A stretch of DNA of 64,000 nt from JAFDZV01 sp964455525 (lineage in GTDB: Bacteria; Bacteroidota; Ignavibacteria; OLB7): the NCBI GenBank assembly GCA_964455525.1, contig CAYVWR010000011.1, positions 62,001-126,000 on the forward strand, in the 5' to 3' direction. Below are positions 17,203 to 24,457 of this stretch, piece by piece (the stretch's first letter is position 1; every line of letters begins with the position of its first letter). The position numbers were made by a program, and so were the translations under genes. The notes under the pieces were generated by a model. The model was not told the DNA's origin. It saw only the letters and a program-made list of their open reading frames with translations, and searched no databases.

Positions 17203-17369
17203 CTATTTGAGCCGCGTCGGTTTCCATTCCTCCAAGAAGCGATCCAGATCGGAGCGGCGGTAGCGAACGCTTCGGCGACCAAGTTTGATGGGTCGCAGGT
17301 CGTATCGCTTCGTAAAGTCCCAGAACGCCAGCGTTCCGGCAGTCGTCCCTAAGCTTCTTCACGGGTCAT
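17203..17369 (-). pseudogene. frameshifted excisionase-like helix-turn-helix gene
   Basis: The DNA encodes MTREEA from an ATG at 17369, then an in-frame TAG, and in another frame FWDFTKRYDLRPIKLGRRSVRYRRSDLDRFLEEW, ending with TAG at 17203. The second part is typical of MerR/excisionase-like HTH proteins that precede primase and relaxase genes in mobilisable elements. One stop plus one missing base separate the two halves, so the gene is decayed. It lies about 60 bases upstream of the primase remnant. Confidence 0.6.
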
Positions 17370-17412
17370 CAAAGGGTTCTGGCCACATTTGCCGTCCCTC
17401 CTTATCCGTTTC

Positions 17413-17458
17413 GGGGCCAGACGTTCCGACCCTCTATTATTCGGTTTGGCCCCTTTTT
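17413..17458 (+). terminator. orphan Rho-independent terminator
   Basis: Stem GGGGCCAGAC (17413-17422) with GTTTGGCCCC (17444-17453, one G-U pair), then five T residues. It points to a plus-strand transcript, but no plus-strand gene precedes it; it may be left from the eroded mobile element. Confidence 0.6.
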
Positions 17459-17816
17459 CTTCACTTTTTCCAAAAAGGACGAGATCCTACAGCCCGCTCA
17501 TATTCACTCAGCACAGCAATGATTGAGGTCCTGTAAAAAAAATATCCGGCAGCGCAAATCTTTAATTGCATGCCATAGCGTCAGCGACGCCGGTTGCGGT
17601 GTAGCCCCCATGACAAAGGCGAAATTCTTACGGGTGAAAGAAGAGAAAGGCATAGGCAGGAGACACATATCATTCTGATTCTCTTCGGCAACCGTCACTA
17701 TCGAAGAGAGATTGGGATTGAAAAAACCCGAGCAATTGTGACGTTTCAAAGGGCAGGAGAGATCCAGCAGGCAAGAAAGACTGAAATCGACCGGCCTTGG
17801 TCTATAGGTGCTGGTG
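17459..17816. other. AT-rich stretch without a supported gene
   Basis: Short frames on both strands show no family motif. The composition is clearly more AT-rich than the flanking core genes, as expected for residual mobile DNA next to a tRNA. Confidence 0.35.
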
Positions 17817-17857
17817 AAAAAAGAATGCCGCTGCTGGTGATCCCGGCAGCGGCATTC
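17817..17857 (-). terminator. Rho-independent terminator, minus strand
   Basis: Perfect 12-base stem (17823-17834 with 17846-17857; arms GAATGCCGCTGC) followed on the minus strand by a T6 run (17817-17822). It would end transcription arriving from the tRNA-Ser side or from a lost minus-strand gene. Confidence 0.7.
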
Positions 17858-18071
17858 GCTTGCATTAGGTGGCGTGCCAGTGTTGAGCAGGCAAGGTATC
17901 GTGAGAACTGATTGTATATGTTTGGGAGCCTACCCTTTTCTTATGGGAGCAACCTGATTGATGATAGCCTCACAGGCGCGAAACGACCTCGAATTGTACA
18001 TCCCAACCATCACAGCGTGGGGAGATAATCCCTGATTGTTGTACATATGTTGTACTGGTTTTGACCAAACG

Positions 18072-18100
18072 AAAAAGCCCGGACAAAAATCCGGGCTTTT
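18072..18100. terminator. bidirectional terminator downstream of tRNA-Ser
   Basis: AAAAAGCCCGGA, a loop, then TCCGGGCTTTT. Stem with A run on one side and T run on the other, 33 bases past the 3' end of the tRNA, so it most probably ends the tRNA transcript. Confidence 0.8.
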
Positions 18101-18132
18101 ACGCTGTTTTCAGGGTTTTTCAGCCCTGATTC

Positions 18133-18224
18133 TGGCGGAAAGAGAGGGATTCGAACCCTCGGTACGGTTTGACCCGTACAAACGCTTTCCAGGCGTTCCA
18201 GTTAAACCACTCCTGCATCTTTCC
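18133..18224 (-). tRNA. tRNA-Ser (anticodon GGA)
   Basis: A 92-base cloverleaf read on the minus strand. Acceptor GGAAAGA pairs with TCTTTCC, the T arm carries GGTTCGAATCC, and a long variable arm (GTACGGG...CCGTAC) marks a class II tRNA. The anticodon loop CTGGAAA gives GGA (serine, UCC/UCU). The CCA end is encoded (18133-18135). Mobile-element remnants lie just beyond the 3' end, a usual integration side. Confidence 0.92.
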
Positions 18225-18268
18225 GTGCATGCCAGGGGTAAAACCCGCTAGCACAGCAAATCTAACAC

Positions 18269-18937
18269 TTAATCATCCCCGGTGGCAACTGCTTTCTTCA
18301 CATCGGCTTCTGCTGTATCGTCCTGCAACGCATTGTTGCCAACTCGCTGGCTCTCGTCGCGACGTTCATCCCGCACGGCTCTCCGCTCCTCGGCCAGTTT
18401 ACGCCATTCGCTTTCCAGCGTGCGATAGCGCCGGGCATGCATCTCGGTATAGCGAATAAAGGCCACCGTATGCAGGATAAGCACAAGCACGCCGCCGAAC
18501 AGCACCCCCTTCTCCAGATTTGAGTAGAGCTTATGTCCGCGATCGAACTCCACCTTCAAAGGCTCCTTCTCGGCCGGGATATGATCGAAATCGCCGATCG
18601 CCAGGCGAAGCTCGTTCATTTTCGGAAAAAGCTTCGAGCTGGTATATGCTGTTGTAGCAAGCATCCCCACCGACATAGCGAGCACCAGCCAGTTCAGCCA
18701 CTGTTTGTAGCGGGCGGCCGTGTAGAGCGTTCCTCCCACAAGCAGCACGCCTGCCACGATCTCGATCTTGCCAAGGCGCCCCAGAATAGCACTGTTGACC
18801 ATCCCTGCCATTGTACGATTCGGAAGCAGGTCGGGCTGGAACAGCAGCGAGGCCACCCCGGCACCAAAGAAGACGATGCTCCCGATCAACAGCGCAAGCG
18901 ATAGATATACAACGACGTTCAGAAGATACTTGAGCAT
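18269..18937 (-). CDS. DUF4149 (TMEM205-like) membrane protein
   Basis: Inner-membrane protein of 222 residues with four hydrophobic segments, at about residues 5-30, 55-72, 78-97 and 142-162. The pattern LSLALLIGSIVFFGAGVAS, then LGKIEIVAGVLLVGG, and the pre-membrane DRGHKLYSNLEKGVLFG fits the DUF4149/TMEM205 family, whose function is unsettled. The C-terminal 55 residues are a highly charged, soluble tail (ERRAVRDERRDESQR) that is longer than usual. It ends 44 bases from the tRNA-Ser and begins 47 bases after the dehydrogenase gene. Confidence 0.75.
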   Translation of the reverse strand: MLKYLLNVVVYLSLALLIGSIVFFGAGVASLLFQPDLLPNRTMAGMVNSAILGRLGKIEIVAGVLLVGGTLYTAARYKQWLNWLVLAMSVGMLATTAYTSSKLFPKMNELRLAIGDFDHIPAEKEPLKVEFDRGHKLYSNLEKGVLFGGVLVLILHTVAFIRYTEMHARRYRTLESEWRKLAEERRAVRDERRDESQRVGNNALQDDTAEADVKKAVATGDD

Positions 18938-18984
18938 AGCGTAACCTTTACTGGCTGAACACGCCGCCCGTGCAATGGGAGACG

Positions 18985-19995
18985 TTAGGAAAGACGCTCG
19001 ATAATGGCGTCGCGCATCTCGGTTGTGCCAACGCCCGACTCGGGATTCAGATCGCGGGTCACGCGCTTCCCTTCACGAAGCACATCCTCCAGCGCCCGCT
19101 CGATCTTTGCTGCACGCTCGGCTTCACCGATATGGCGAAGCAGCATCACACCTCCCAGAAGGATGGCCGCCGGGTTGGCAAGGTTCCTTCCAGCGATGTC
19201 CGGCGCCGAGCCGTGCACCGCCTCGAAAACCGCCGCGCCGGTGCCGATATTTGCCCCTGGTGCAAGCCCAAGCCCGCCAACCAATCCGCTGGCCAGATCC
19301 GAAAGGATATCGCCGAAGAGATTGGTGGTCACGATGATATCGAACTGCTCCGGCCGTATCACCATCTGCATCGCCATATTATCGACGATCTTGTCCTCGG
19401 TCTGGATCTGCGGATACTCGGCGGCGATCTCGCGGCCGATATCCAGGAACATGCCGGAGGTGAACTTCAGGATATTCGCCTTGTGCACGATCGTCACCTT
19501 CTTACGACCATGCTGTACCGCATACTCGTAGGCGGCTCGAACGATACGCTCGGCACCCGAACGAGTTACAACCGCAACCGACTCGGCTATCGTCTTCTCG
19601 GCATCGGCATAACGTTCCACCCCGGAATACAGCCCCTGGGTGTTCTCACGGAACAGGATCAGATCAATGCCGCTGAAGCGGCTGGCAACGCCTTGGAAAC
19701 TGCGCGTGGGGCGAAGGTTTATATAGAGATCGAACTCTCTACGAAGTGCAACATTTACGCTACGGAACCCTGTCCCAACCGGGGTTGTGAGCGGACCCTT
19801 CAGGGCCACGCCTGCTTCACGAATCGCATCGATCGTATCCTGTGGCAGCGGCTCGCCGGTCCGCTCAAACGTTCCAAGCCCGGCGGATGCCTCCACCCAC
19901 TCTATGTTCGCGCCGGACGCTTCAATAATCCGCAGCGTCGCCTCCACGATGCTTGGCCCGATCCCGTCGCCCGGGATAAAAACAACACGACTCAT
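18985..19995 (-). CDS. isocitrate/isopropylmalate dehydrogenase family protein
   Basis: NAD(P)-dependent beta-decarboxylating dehydrogenase of 336 residues. Motifs run in the family order: IPGDGIGPSIVEATLRII at the N-terminus, the substrate loop FRENTQGLYSG, VHKANILKFTSG with the catalytic lysine, VTTNLFGDILSDL with the metal-binding Asp, and FEAVHGSAPDIAG near the coenzyme site. Length and the FRENTQGLYSG motif favour NAD-dependent isocitrate dehydrogenase (TCA cycle) over 3-isopropylmalate dehydrogenase. No leucine-biosynthesis neighbours are seen, which supports this. The exact substrate remains an inference. Confidence 0.88.
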   Translation of the reverse strand: MSRVVFIPGDGIGPSIVEATLRIIEASGANIEWVEASAGLGTFERTGEPLPQDTIDAIREAGVALKGPLTTPVGTGFRSVNVALRREFDLYINLRPTRSFQGVASRFSGIDLILFRENTQGLYSGVERYADAEKTIAESVAVVTRSGAERIVRAAYEYAVQHGRKKVTIVHKANILKFTSGMFLDIGREIAAEYPQIQTEDKIVDNMAMQMVIRPEQFDIIVTTNLFGDILSDLASGLVGGLGLAPGANIGTGAAVFEAVHGSAPDIAGRNLANPAAILLGGVMLLRHIGEAERAAKIERALEDVLREGKRVTRDLNPESGVGTTEMRDAIIERLS

Positions 19996-20231
19996 AAGAT
20001 TTCAGTAAGTGTTAGGATGAGTTGAAGCTCTCATTGATTTGGCACCGCAGAGCATCGCCCTGAACGGAAATCGAACTGCGGCATAACAGGCTTGCCGAAC
20101 CCGGTCGTCGATGCTATCGATAGAACGATCGGGCACCAATAGAAAAAGTCCCATCATCGACCGCTGGCGATGACAGGACTTCAACACTTGCACCACTCTG
20201 GAGCCAGATGCTCCGGTGCGGATTCATGATG

Positions 20232-20304
<73 letters not shown>

Positions 20305-20608
20305 ATCTTCCTGAGCCGTTCGACGTGGTATTGTCATGTCGTGCGCTCAAGTGGATGCAAAGTTACGCTATGCCGATTGCCATTGCAACCCCGAGATTAT
20401 AACAAAATATTATCGCCCTGCGATCGGCTACTATTACCATCGTTCTCCTGTTTGCCGGAAACGGATTCATCGTAACTTTCGCCTCGTCTCAGGAACAGGC
20501 CCAACGACGGGAGTATTCAGTAAGAACGCCAGACGGCACCCGATCCCTGCAATTGCCCACAGGTGCCAAACGTTGTAGAGAATTATATAGCACACTCATT
20601 CCCTGAAC
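20305..20608. other. intergenic region between tRNA-Gly and the PorV-like gene
   Basis: No gene supported. An AT-rich patch (20395-20415, AACAAAATATTAT) and a TATATAG near 20586 could hold the divergent promoters of the tRNA-Gly and the plus-strand PorV-like gene. No convincing paired boxes were found. Confidence 0.35.
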
Positions 20609-21640
20609 ATGGTCAGATCATTTGTTGGCAGTCTTCTGGTACTGGCGCTCCTCCCCACCGTGGGGGCAGCCCAGGGATTTATCAACGCAAAGTATGCCGG
20701 AGAGTTTCTAAGCTCCGGCGTCGGAGGGCGTTCGGCTGGCATGGGGGGCACCGGCACCGGCTTTGCCAATGATGTCACCGCGGGCTACTTCAACCCATCG
20801 GCGCTCTCGCAGATCACCTATCCGCAGGTTGCGCTGCTCCACGAATCGCGATTTGCAGGGCAGATCAATTACGACTACGCCGGAGGCGTGGTGCCGTTCG
20901 GGCCAGACCAGACCTTCAGCATCAGCGCCATCCGGCTTGGGCTGGATGGCATCAAGGACTCCCGGCAGGCGCTTATTGATGTAAACGGCAATGGCAAGCT
21001 TGACGAGGACGACCGGATCGATGAATCGAAGATCAAGCTGGGAGGCTCGGCCGATTGGGCCATCTATGGCTCCTATGCCCGCAAGATTGATGACAAGCTC
21101 TCGGTGGGGGGAAGCCTGAAGGTGCTGTATAAAACCGTGCTGGAACATTCCGCATGGGGTCTTGGCTTCGATCTCGGCGCCACCTACCGCCCGGTGGATC
21201 ACCTCTCGCTTGGCGCCACCCTTACCGATGCAACCAAATCCCTGCTGACATGGGATACGGGCAATCAGGAGTTTATCGTCCCTGCACTCCGTGTGGGCGC
21301 CGCTTACACCTATCAGGTGGCCGAGGACCATAACATTATGCCTGCGGTGGATGGCACGTTCCGGTTCGAGGGACGCCATCAGACCACCATGGTGGACCTC
21401 AGCTTCGCAAGCCTCGATGTGCAGGCGGGGCTGGAATACTCCTACAGGAACAGAGTCTTTCTCCGTGGAGGTTATACCGACCTCAAACAGATTACTGTCG
21501 GCGCGGGCGTCAAGCTGCCGAAGCTGAACATCGACTATGCCTTTACAAAGCAGAATTCCGATCTCGACGCCTTCGGCGCCACCCATCGCATCTCGCTGAT
21601 GCTGACGCTGGAGGAGCCAAAGTTCGCACGTGGCGAGTAG
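20609..21640 (+). CDS. PorV/PorQ-family outer-membrane beta-barrel protein
   Basis: Predicted outer-membrane protein of 343 residues, one of few plus-strand genes here. A signal peptide ends at AAQ (about residue 22), followed by FINAKYAGEFLSSGVGGRSAGMGGTGTGFANDVTAGYFNPSAL, the N-terminal hallmark of the PorV/PorQ family (barrels resembling the fatty-acid transporter FadL). In Bacteroidota PorV shuttles cargo and sortase in type IX secretion. Alternating beta-strand stretches continue to the end. Residues 124-135 (DVNGNGKLDEDD) form a calcium-binding-like loop within a beta-turn, unusual for the family. It ends with a hairpin between convergent genes. A general family role is safe; a true PorV function is not proven. 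Confidence 0.85.
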   Translation: MVRSFVGSLLVLALLPTVGAAQGFINAKYAGEFLSSGVGGRSAGMGGTGTGFANDVTAGYFNPSALSQITYPQVALLHESRFAGQINYDYAGGVVPFGPDQTFSISAIRLGLDGIKDSRQALIDVNGNGKLDEDDRIDESKIKLGGSADWAIYGSYARKIDDKLSVGGSLKVLYKTVLEHSAWGLGFDLGATYRPVDHLSLGATLTDATKSLLTWDTGNQEFIVPALRVGAAYTYQVAEDHNIMPAVDGTFRFEGRHQTTMVDLSFASLDVQAGLEYSYRNRVFLRGGYTDLKQITVGAGVKLPKLNIDYAFTKQNSDLDAFGATHRISLMLTLEEPKFARGE

Positions 21641-21680
21641 GCCGCACCAGACCAAACGTGCACGGCAGGGCAGTATACGC

Positions 21681-21716
21681 AGGAGTGGCCGTTCCGGTGA
21701 TGGAACGGCCACTCCT
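21681..21716. terminator. hairpin between convergent genes
   Basis: Perfect 15-base stem (21681-21695 with 21702-21716, AGGAGTGGCCGTTCC) with a 6-base loop, in the gap between the convergent PorV-like gene and thiolase gene. It has no T run on either strand, so it may end both transcripts weakly or stabilise their 3' ends. Confidence 0.6.
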
Positions 21717-21761
21717 GGTTCTACGCCTCACCTTCCGGGACGTCCCGTGCAGTGCGATGCT

Positions 21762-22967
21762 CTATACCTTTTCCACGATCACGCTGATCCCCTGACCAAC
21801 CCCGATGCACATCGAGGCAAGACCGTAGCGCACGCCATCGCGACGCGCCATCTCCGAGCCGAGCGTTGCAAGCAGGCGCACGCCCGACATGCCGAGGGGA
21901 TGGCCGAGCGCAATAGCCCCACCATTGACATTGACCTTGTCGATATCAAGCCCCAGATCGCGCAGCACCGCGATCGACTGCGAGGCAAATGCCTCGTTCA
22001 GCTCGACCAGATCGAGATCACCAACACTCAGTCCGGCCGCCGCCAGCGCCTTCTGCGTGGCAGGCACCGGGCCGATTCCCATATATCGTGGATCGACGCC
22101 AACCGTGCCGCTTGCCACATACCGGAGAATCGGTTGCAGGCCAAACTCCTGTACAGCGCGCTGGCTTGCCACAAGCACCGCACCGGCACCATCGTTCAGG
22201 CTCGATGAATTTCCCGGCGTTACGCTCCCCCCTTTGCGAAAAGCGGGCTTCAGGGTGGCAAGCTTCTGGAGGGAGGTATCGGCGCGTGGCCCCTCATCGC
22301 GGGAGATCACCAACGGCTCCCCCTTACGCTGCGGGATCGACACCGGCACCACCGTATCGGCATAGCGTCCGGCCTCCCAGGCCTCTACGGCCAGACGGTG
22401 GGAACGATAGGCAAACTCGTCCTGTTCCTCGCGTCCTATCCCCCATTTCTCCGCCACGTTCTCGGCGGTCTCTCCCATCTGCTCCAACGGGAACATCGCC
22501 TCCATCGCCGGGTTCGGGAATCGCCAGCCAAGCGCCGTATCGTAGGCGGTAAGATTGCCAAACAGCGCGGCACCCGAGACATTCTTGGGAAGAACATAGG
22601 GCGCACGCGACATCACCTCCACCCCTGCGGCGATCACAAGATCGGCCTCGCCGGACTTCACCGCGCGAGCAGCATAGATCACCGCATCCAGCGCGGACCC
22701 GCAGAGCCGGTTGAGCGTGGTAGCCGGGACGCCCTGCGGCAGCCCCGCAAGCAACGTTGCCATACGTGCCACGTTGCGGTTGTCCTCGCCGGACTGATTG
22801 GCGCATCCCATGATGATGTCGTCGATGCGATCGGCCGGAATGCCGGTCCGTTCAACAAGCGCCTTGAGCACAAGTGCCCCGAGATCATCGGCACGAACCG
22901 CCGAGAGTGCGCCGCCATATCGTCCGATTGGGGTGCGCAGAGGAGATACGATAAATGCTTCTGCCAT
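21762..22967 (-). CDS. acyl-CoA thiolase (3-oxoadipyl-CoA thiolase/acetyl-CoA acetyltransferase type)
   Basis: Thiolase of 401 residues that splits 3-oxoacyl-CoA with CoA, or condenses acetyl-CoA in reverse. The nucleophile is C89 in NRLCGSALDA; GGAIALGHPLGMSG (about 345-358) holds the catalytic histidine, and SMCIGVGQG holds the second cysteine. GCANQSGEDNRNVARMATLL near the N-terminus is characteristic of 3-oxoadipyl-CoA thiolases (PcaF/PaaJ). It probably acts in aromatic or fatty-acid degradation, next to a 3-hydroxyacyl-CoA dehydrogenase-like gene 226 bases upstream on the same strand. The precise substrate cannot be told from sequence. Confidence 0.9.
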   Translation of the reverse strand: MAEAFIVSPLRTPIGRYGGALSAVRADDLGALVLKALVERTGIPADRIDDIIMGCANQSGEDNRNVARMATLLAGLPQGVPATTLNRLCGSALDAVIYAARAVKSGEADLVIAAGVEVMSRAPYVLPKNVSGAALFGNLTAYDTALGWRFPNPAMEAMFPLEQMGETAENVAEKWGIGREEQDEFAYRSHRLAVEAWEAGRYADTVVPVSIPQRKGEPLVISRDEGPRADTSLQKLATLKPAFRKGGSVTPGNSSSLNDGAGAVLVASQRAVQEFGLQPILRYVASGTVGVDPRYMGIGPVPATQKALAAAGLSVGDLDLVELNEAFASQSIAVLRDLGLDIDKVNVNGGAIALGHPLGMSGVRLLATLGSEMARRDGVRYGLASMCIGVGQGISVIVEKV

Positions 22968-23193
22968 GATGTATGCGAAGTTCGAGCTTGGTTGTTGGAA
23001 CCCTGTCTAGTATAGTTGAGGTCTGGTTGCAGAGAGGCCTGCCGGATGCCCTGTGCAGAATCCTGCCATGCAGAAGGCCAGCCCTATCCGATGCTCATGC
23101 CGGGAGAGAGCCAGGCCTGGTATGTTCCGCAATGCGGCCCCGTGCAAACAGCAGCACCGCACGGACAACCATCCCCCTGTTTTTCTGTCGGAA

Positions 23194-23961
23194 CTACCGG
23201 AGCGTGGCATCCCGCACCCTCTCGGGGTGGAACATTTTTCCGGCGCGCACGAACTGTTTCAGCAGCACGCATGGGCGGTAGCGCTCCTCCTGATACTCAT
23301 CGTAGAGTCCCTGAAGCACATGGAGCACGATATCGTGACCGATCCGATCGGCCCAGCGAAGCGGGCCTTCGGGATAACTTGTGCCAAGCTTCATTGCCAC
23401 ATCGATATCCTCCGGGCTGGCAACACCTTCCATCAGAGCAAATATGGCTTCATTGATAATCATCGCAAGGTTTCGGGCAGACACAAGCCCAACGCGATCG
23501 GCCACGACCTCCAGCTCCCTACCGGTGATCTCCCGAAGAAGCGCCAGCGCATCGGCAGCGTTCTCCGCCCCCGTCTGAAGCGACGGCGCGGCCTCCAGCA
23601 ACGTCCCTCCCTGAAAAAGTGCCGGGATATAGCTGATGGCGATTGCAACATCAGACCCGGAACGTGCGGCGGCATCGGTGGCCGTCATCGAAAGAGCATT
23701 TGTATAGAGTGGCACGCCGGCAAAGACCGCATCACCGATCATGCCAAGCACACGCTCCTTGGCCGTACGATCGCACGTAAGATCGACCACGGCACAAAGA
23801 TCATCTGGGAGCTGCATAAGGCTGGCGATCGTGGCAAGGCTGCCGCGATCGCTCCATGCGGACTTGTCATCGCCGAATACCAGCACCGAATATGCCGATG
23901 GAATCGCCTCGACGAATGCGCGGGCATGGGATGGGAGGCCGAAAATCAGAATTGAAGACAT
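23194..23961 (-). CDS. 3-hydroxyacyl-CoA dehydrogenase-like protein with degenerate NAD-binding motif
   Basis: Protein of 255 residues with the C-terminal 3HCDH fold: DRVGLVSARNLAMIINEAIFALMEGVASPEDIDVAMKLGTSYPEGPLRWADRIG (about 158-212) matches the substrate-binding domain of 3-hydroxybutyryl-CoA dehydrogenases. The N-terminal Rossmann part is short and reads IFGLPSHARAF where GxGxxG is expected. A later VDLTCDRTAKERVLGMI resembles the family's loyal helix, so the fold is kept but NAD binding is doubtful. It may be a non-catalytic or altered member. The neighbouring thiolase suggests a beta-oxidation-like pathway. Confidence 0.75.
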   Translation of the reverse strand: MSSILIFGLPSHARAFVEAIPSAYSVLVFGDDKSAWSDRGSLATIASLMQLPDDLCAVVDLTCDRTAKERVLGMIGDAVFAGVPLYTNALSMTATDAAARSGSDVAIAISYIPALFQGGTLLEAAPSLQTGAENAADALALLREITGRELEVVADRVGLVSARNLAMIINEAIFALMEGVASPEDIDVAMKLGTSYPEGPLRWADRIGHDIVLHVLQGLYDEYQEERYRPCVLLKQFVRAGKMFHPERVRDATLR

Positions 23962-24124
23962 TGCTCTATCGATCTGGAGGAATGATTATTGCAACGGGGT
24001 TTCCAACGCTAAACTCCACATGCTCTGCCGAGGATGTGGAGTTTGGACCATAGGAATACGGTACGGCATGGCACACGAGCTATGCGTAGAAGAACGTCGG
24101 CATCCCATGGTGTATGGGGGAGTG

Positions 24125-24442
24125 TCAGTCGTCCTGTTCGTCGGCCTCACGTCCGCGTGGCGGCAACGCGTTGATCTTGGAAAGCTCGCCGTAGATAAAG
24201 GTCAATGCCTCGTTGAACGCTTCGCGGAACTTCTCGAAGTCTTCCTTGTAGAGAAAGATTTTGAACTTCTCACGCTCAGACTCACCGGTTCGCTTGCTTT
24301 CGGTGATCGTCATGTAGAAATCGTTTCCGGCGCGAGTCGAACGAACATCGATGTAGTAAGTTCTCTTCCCTGCTCTCACCCGACGTGAGAATACTTCATC
24401 ACGATTGTTTTCCACGTGCGATTCCTGTAAAAAGTGAGACAT
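24125..24442 (-). CDS. PUR-alpha-like DNA/RNA-binding protein (DUF3276)
   Basis: Small nucleic-acid-binding protein of 105 residues. The core from DEVFSRRVRAGKRTYYIDVRSTRAGNDFYMTITESKR to the following KFKIFLYKEDFEKFREAF matches the PUR-domain family DUF3276. Members include the Borrelia protein BpuR and many Bacteroidota proteins. PUR proteins fold as beta-beta-beta-beta-alpha repeats and bind nucleic acids. The C-terminal tail is acidic (EADEQDD). It begins 15 bases after the stop of the upstream propeller gene, so they may share a transcript. Confidence 0.85.
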   Translation of the reverse strand: MSHFLQESHVENNRDEVFSRRVRAGKRTYYIDVRSTRAGNDFYMTITESKRTGESEREKFKIFLYKEDFEKFREAFNEALTFIYGELSKINALPPRGREADEQDD

Positions 24443-24457
24443 AGCTGTGTGATTAGG

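Noticed and set aside
18036..18251. Plus-strand 71-residue frame with an EREGFEPSV motif.
   Set aside because: It lies across tRNA-Ser. This motif is a familiar false protein produced by tRNA T-arm and anticodon sequence.
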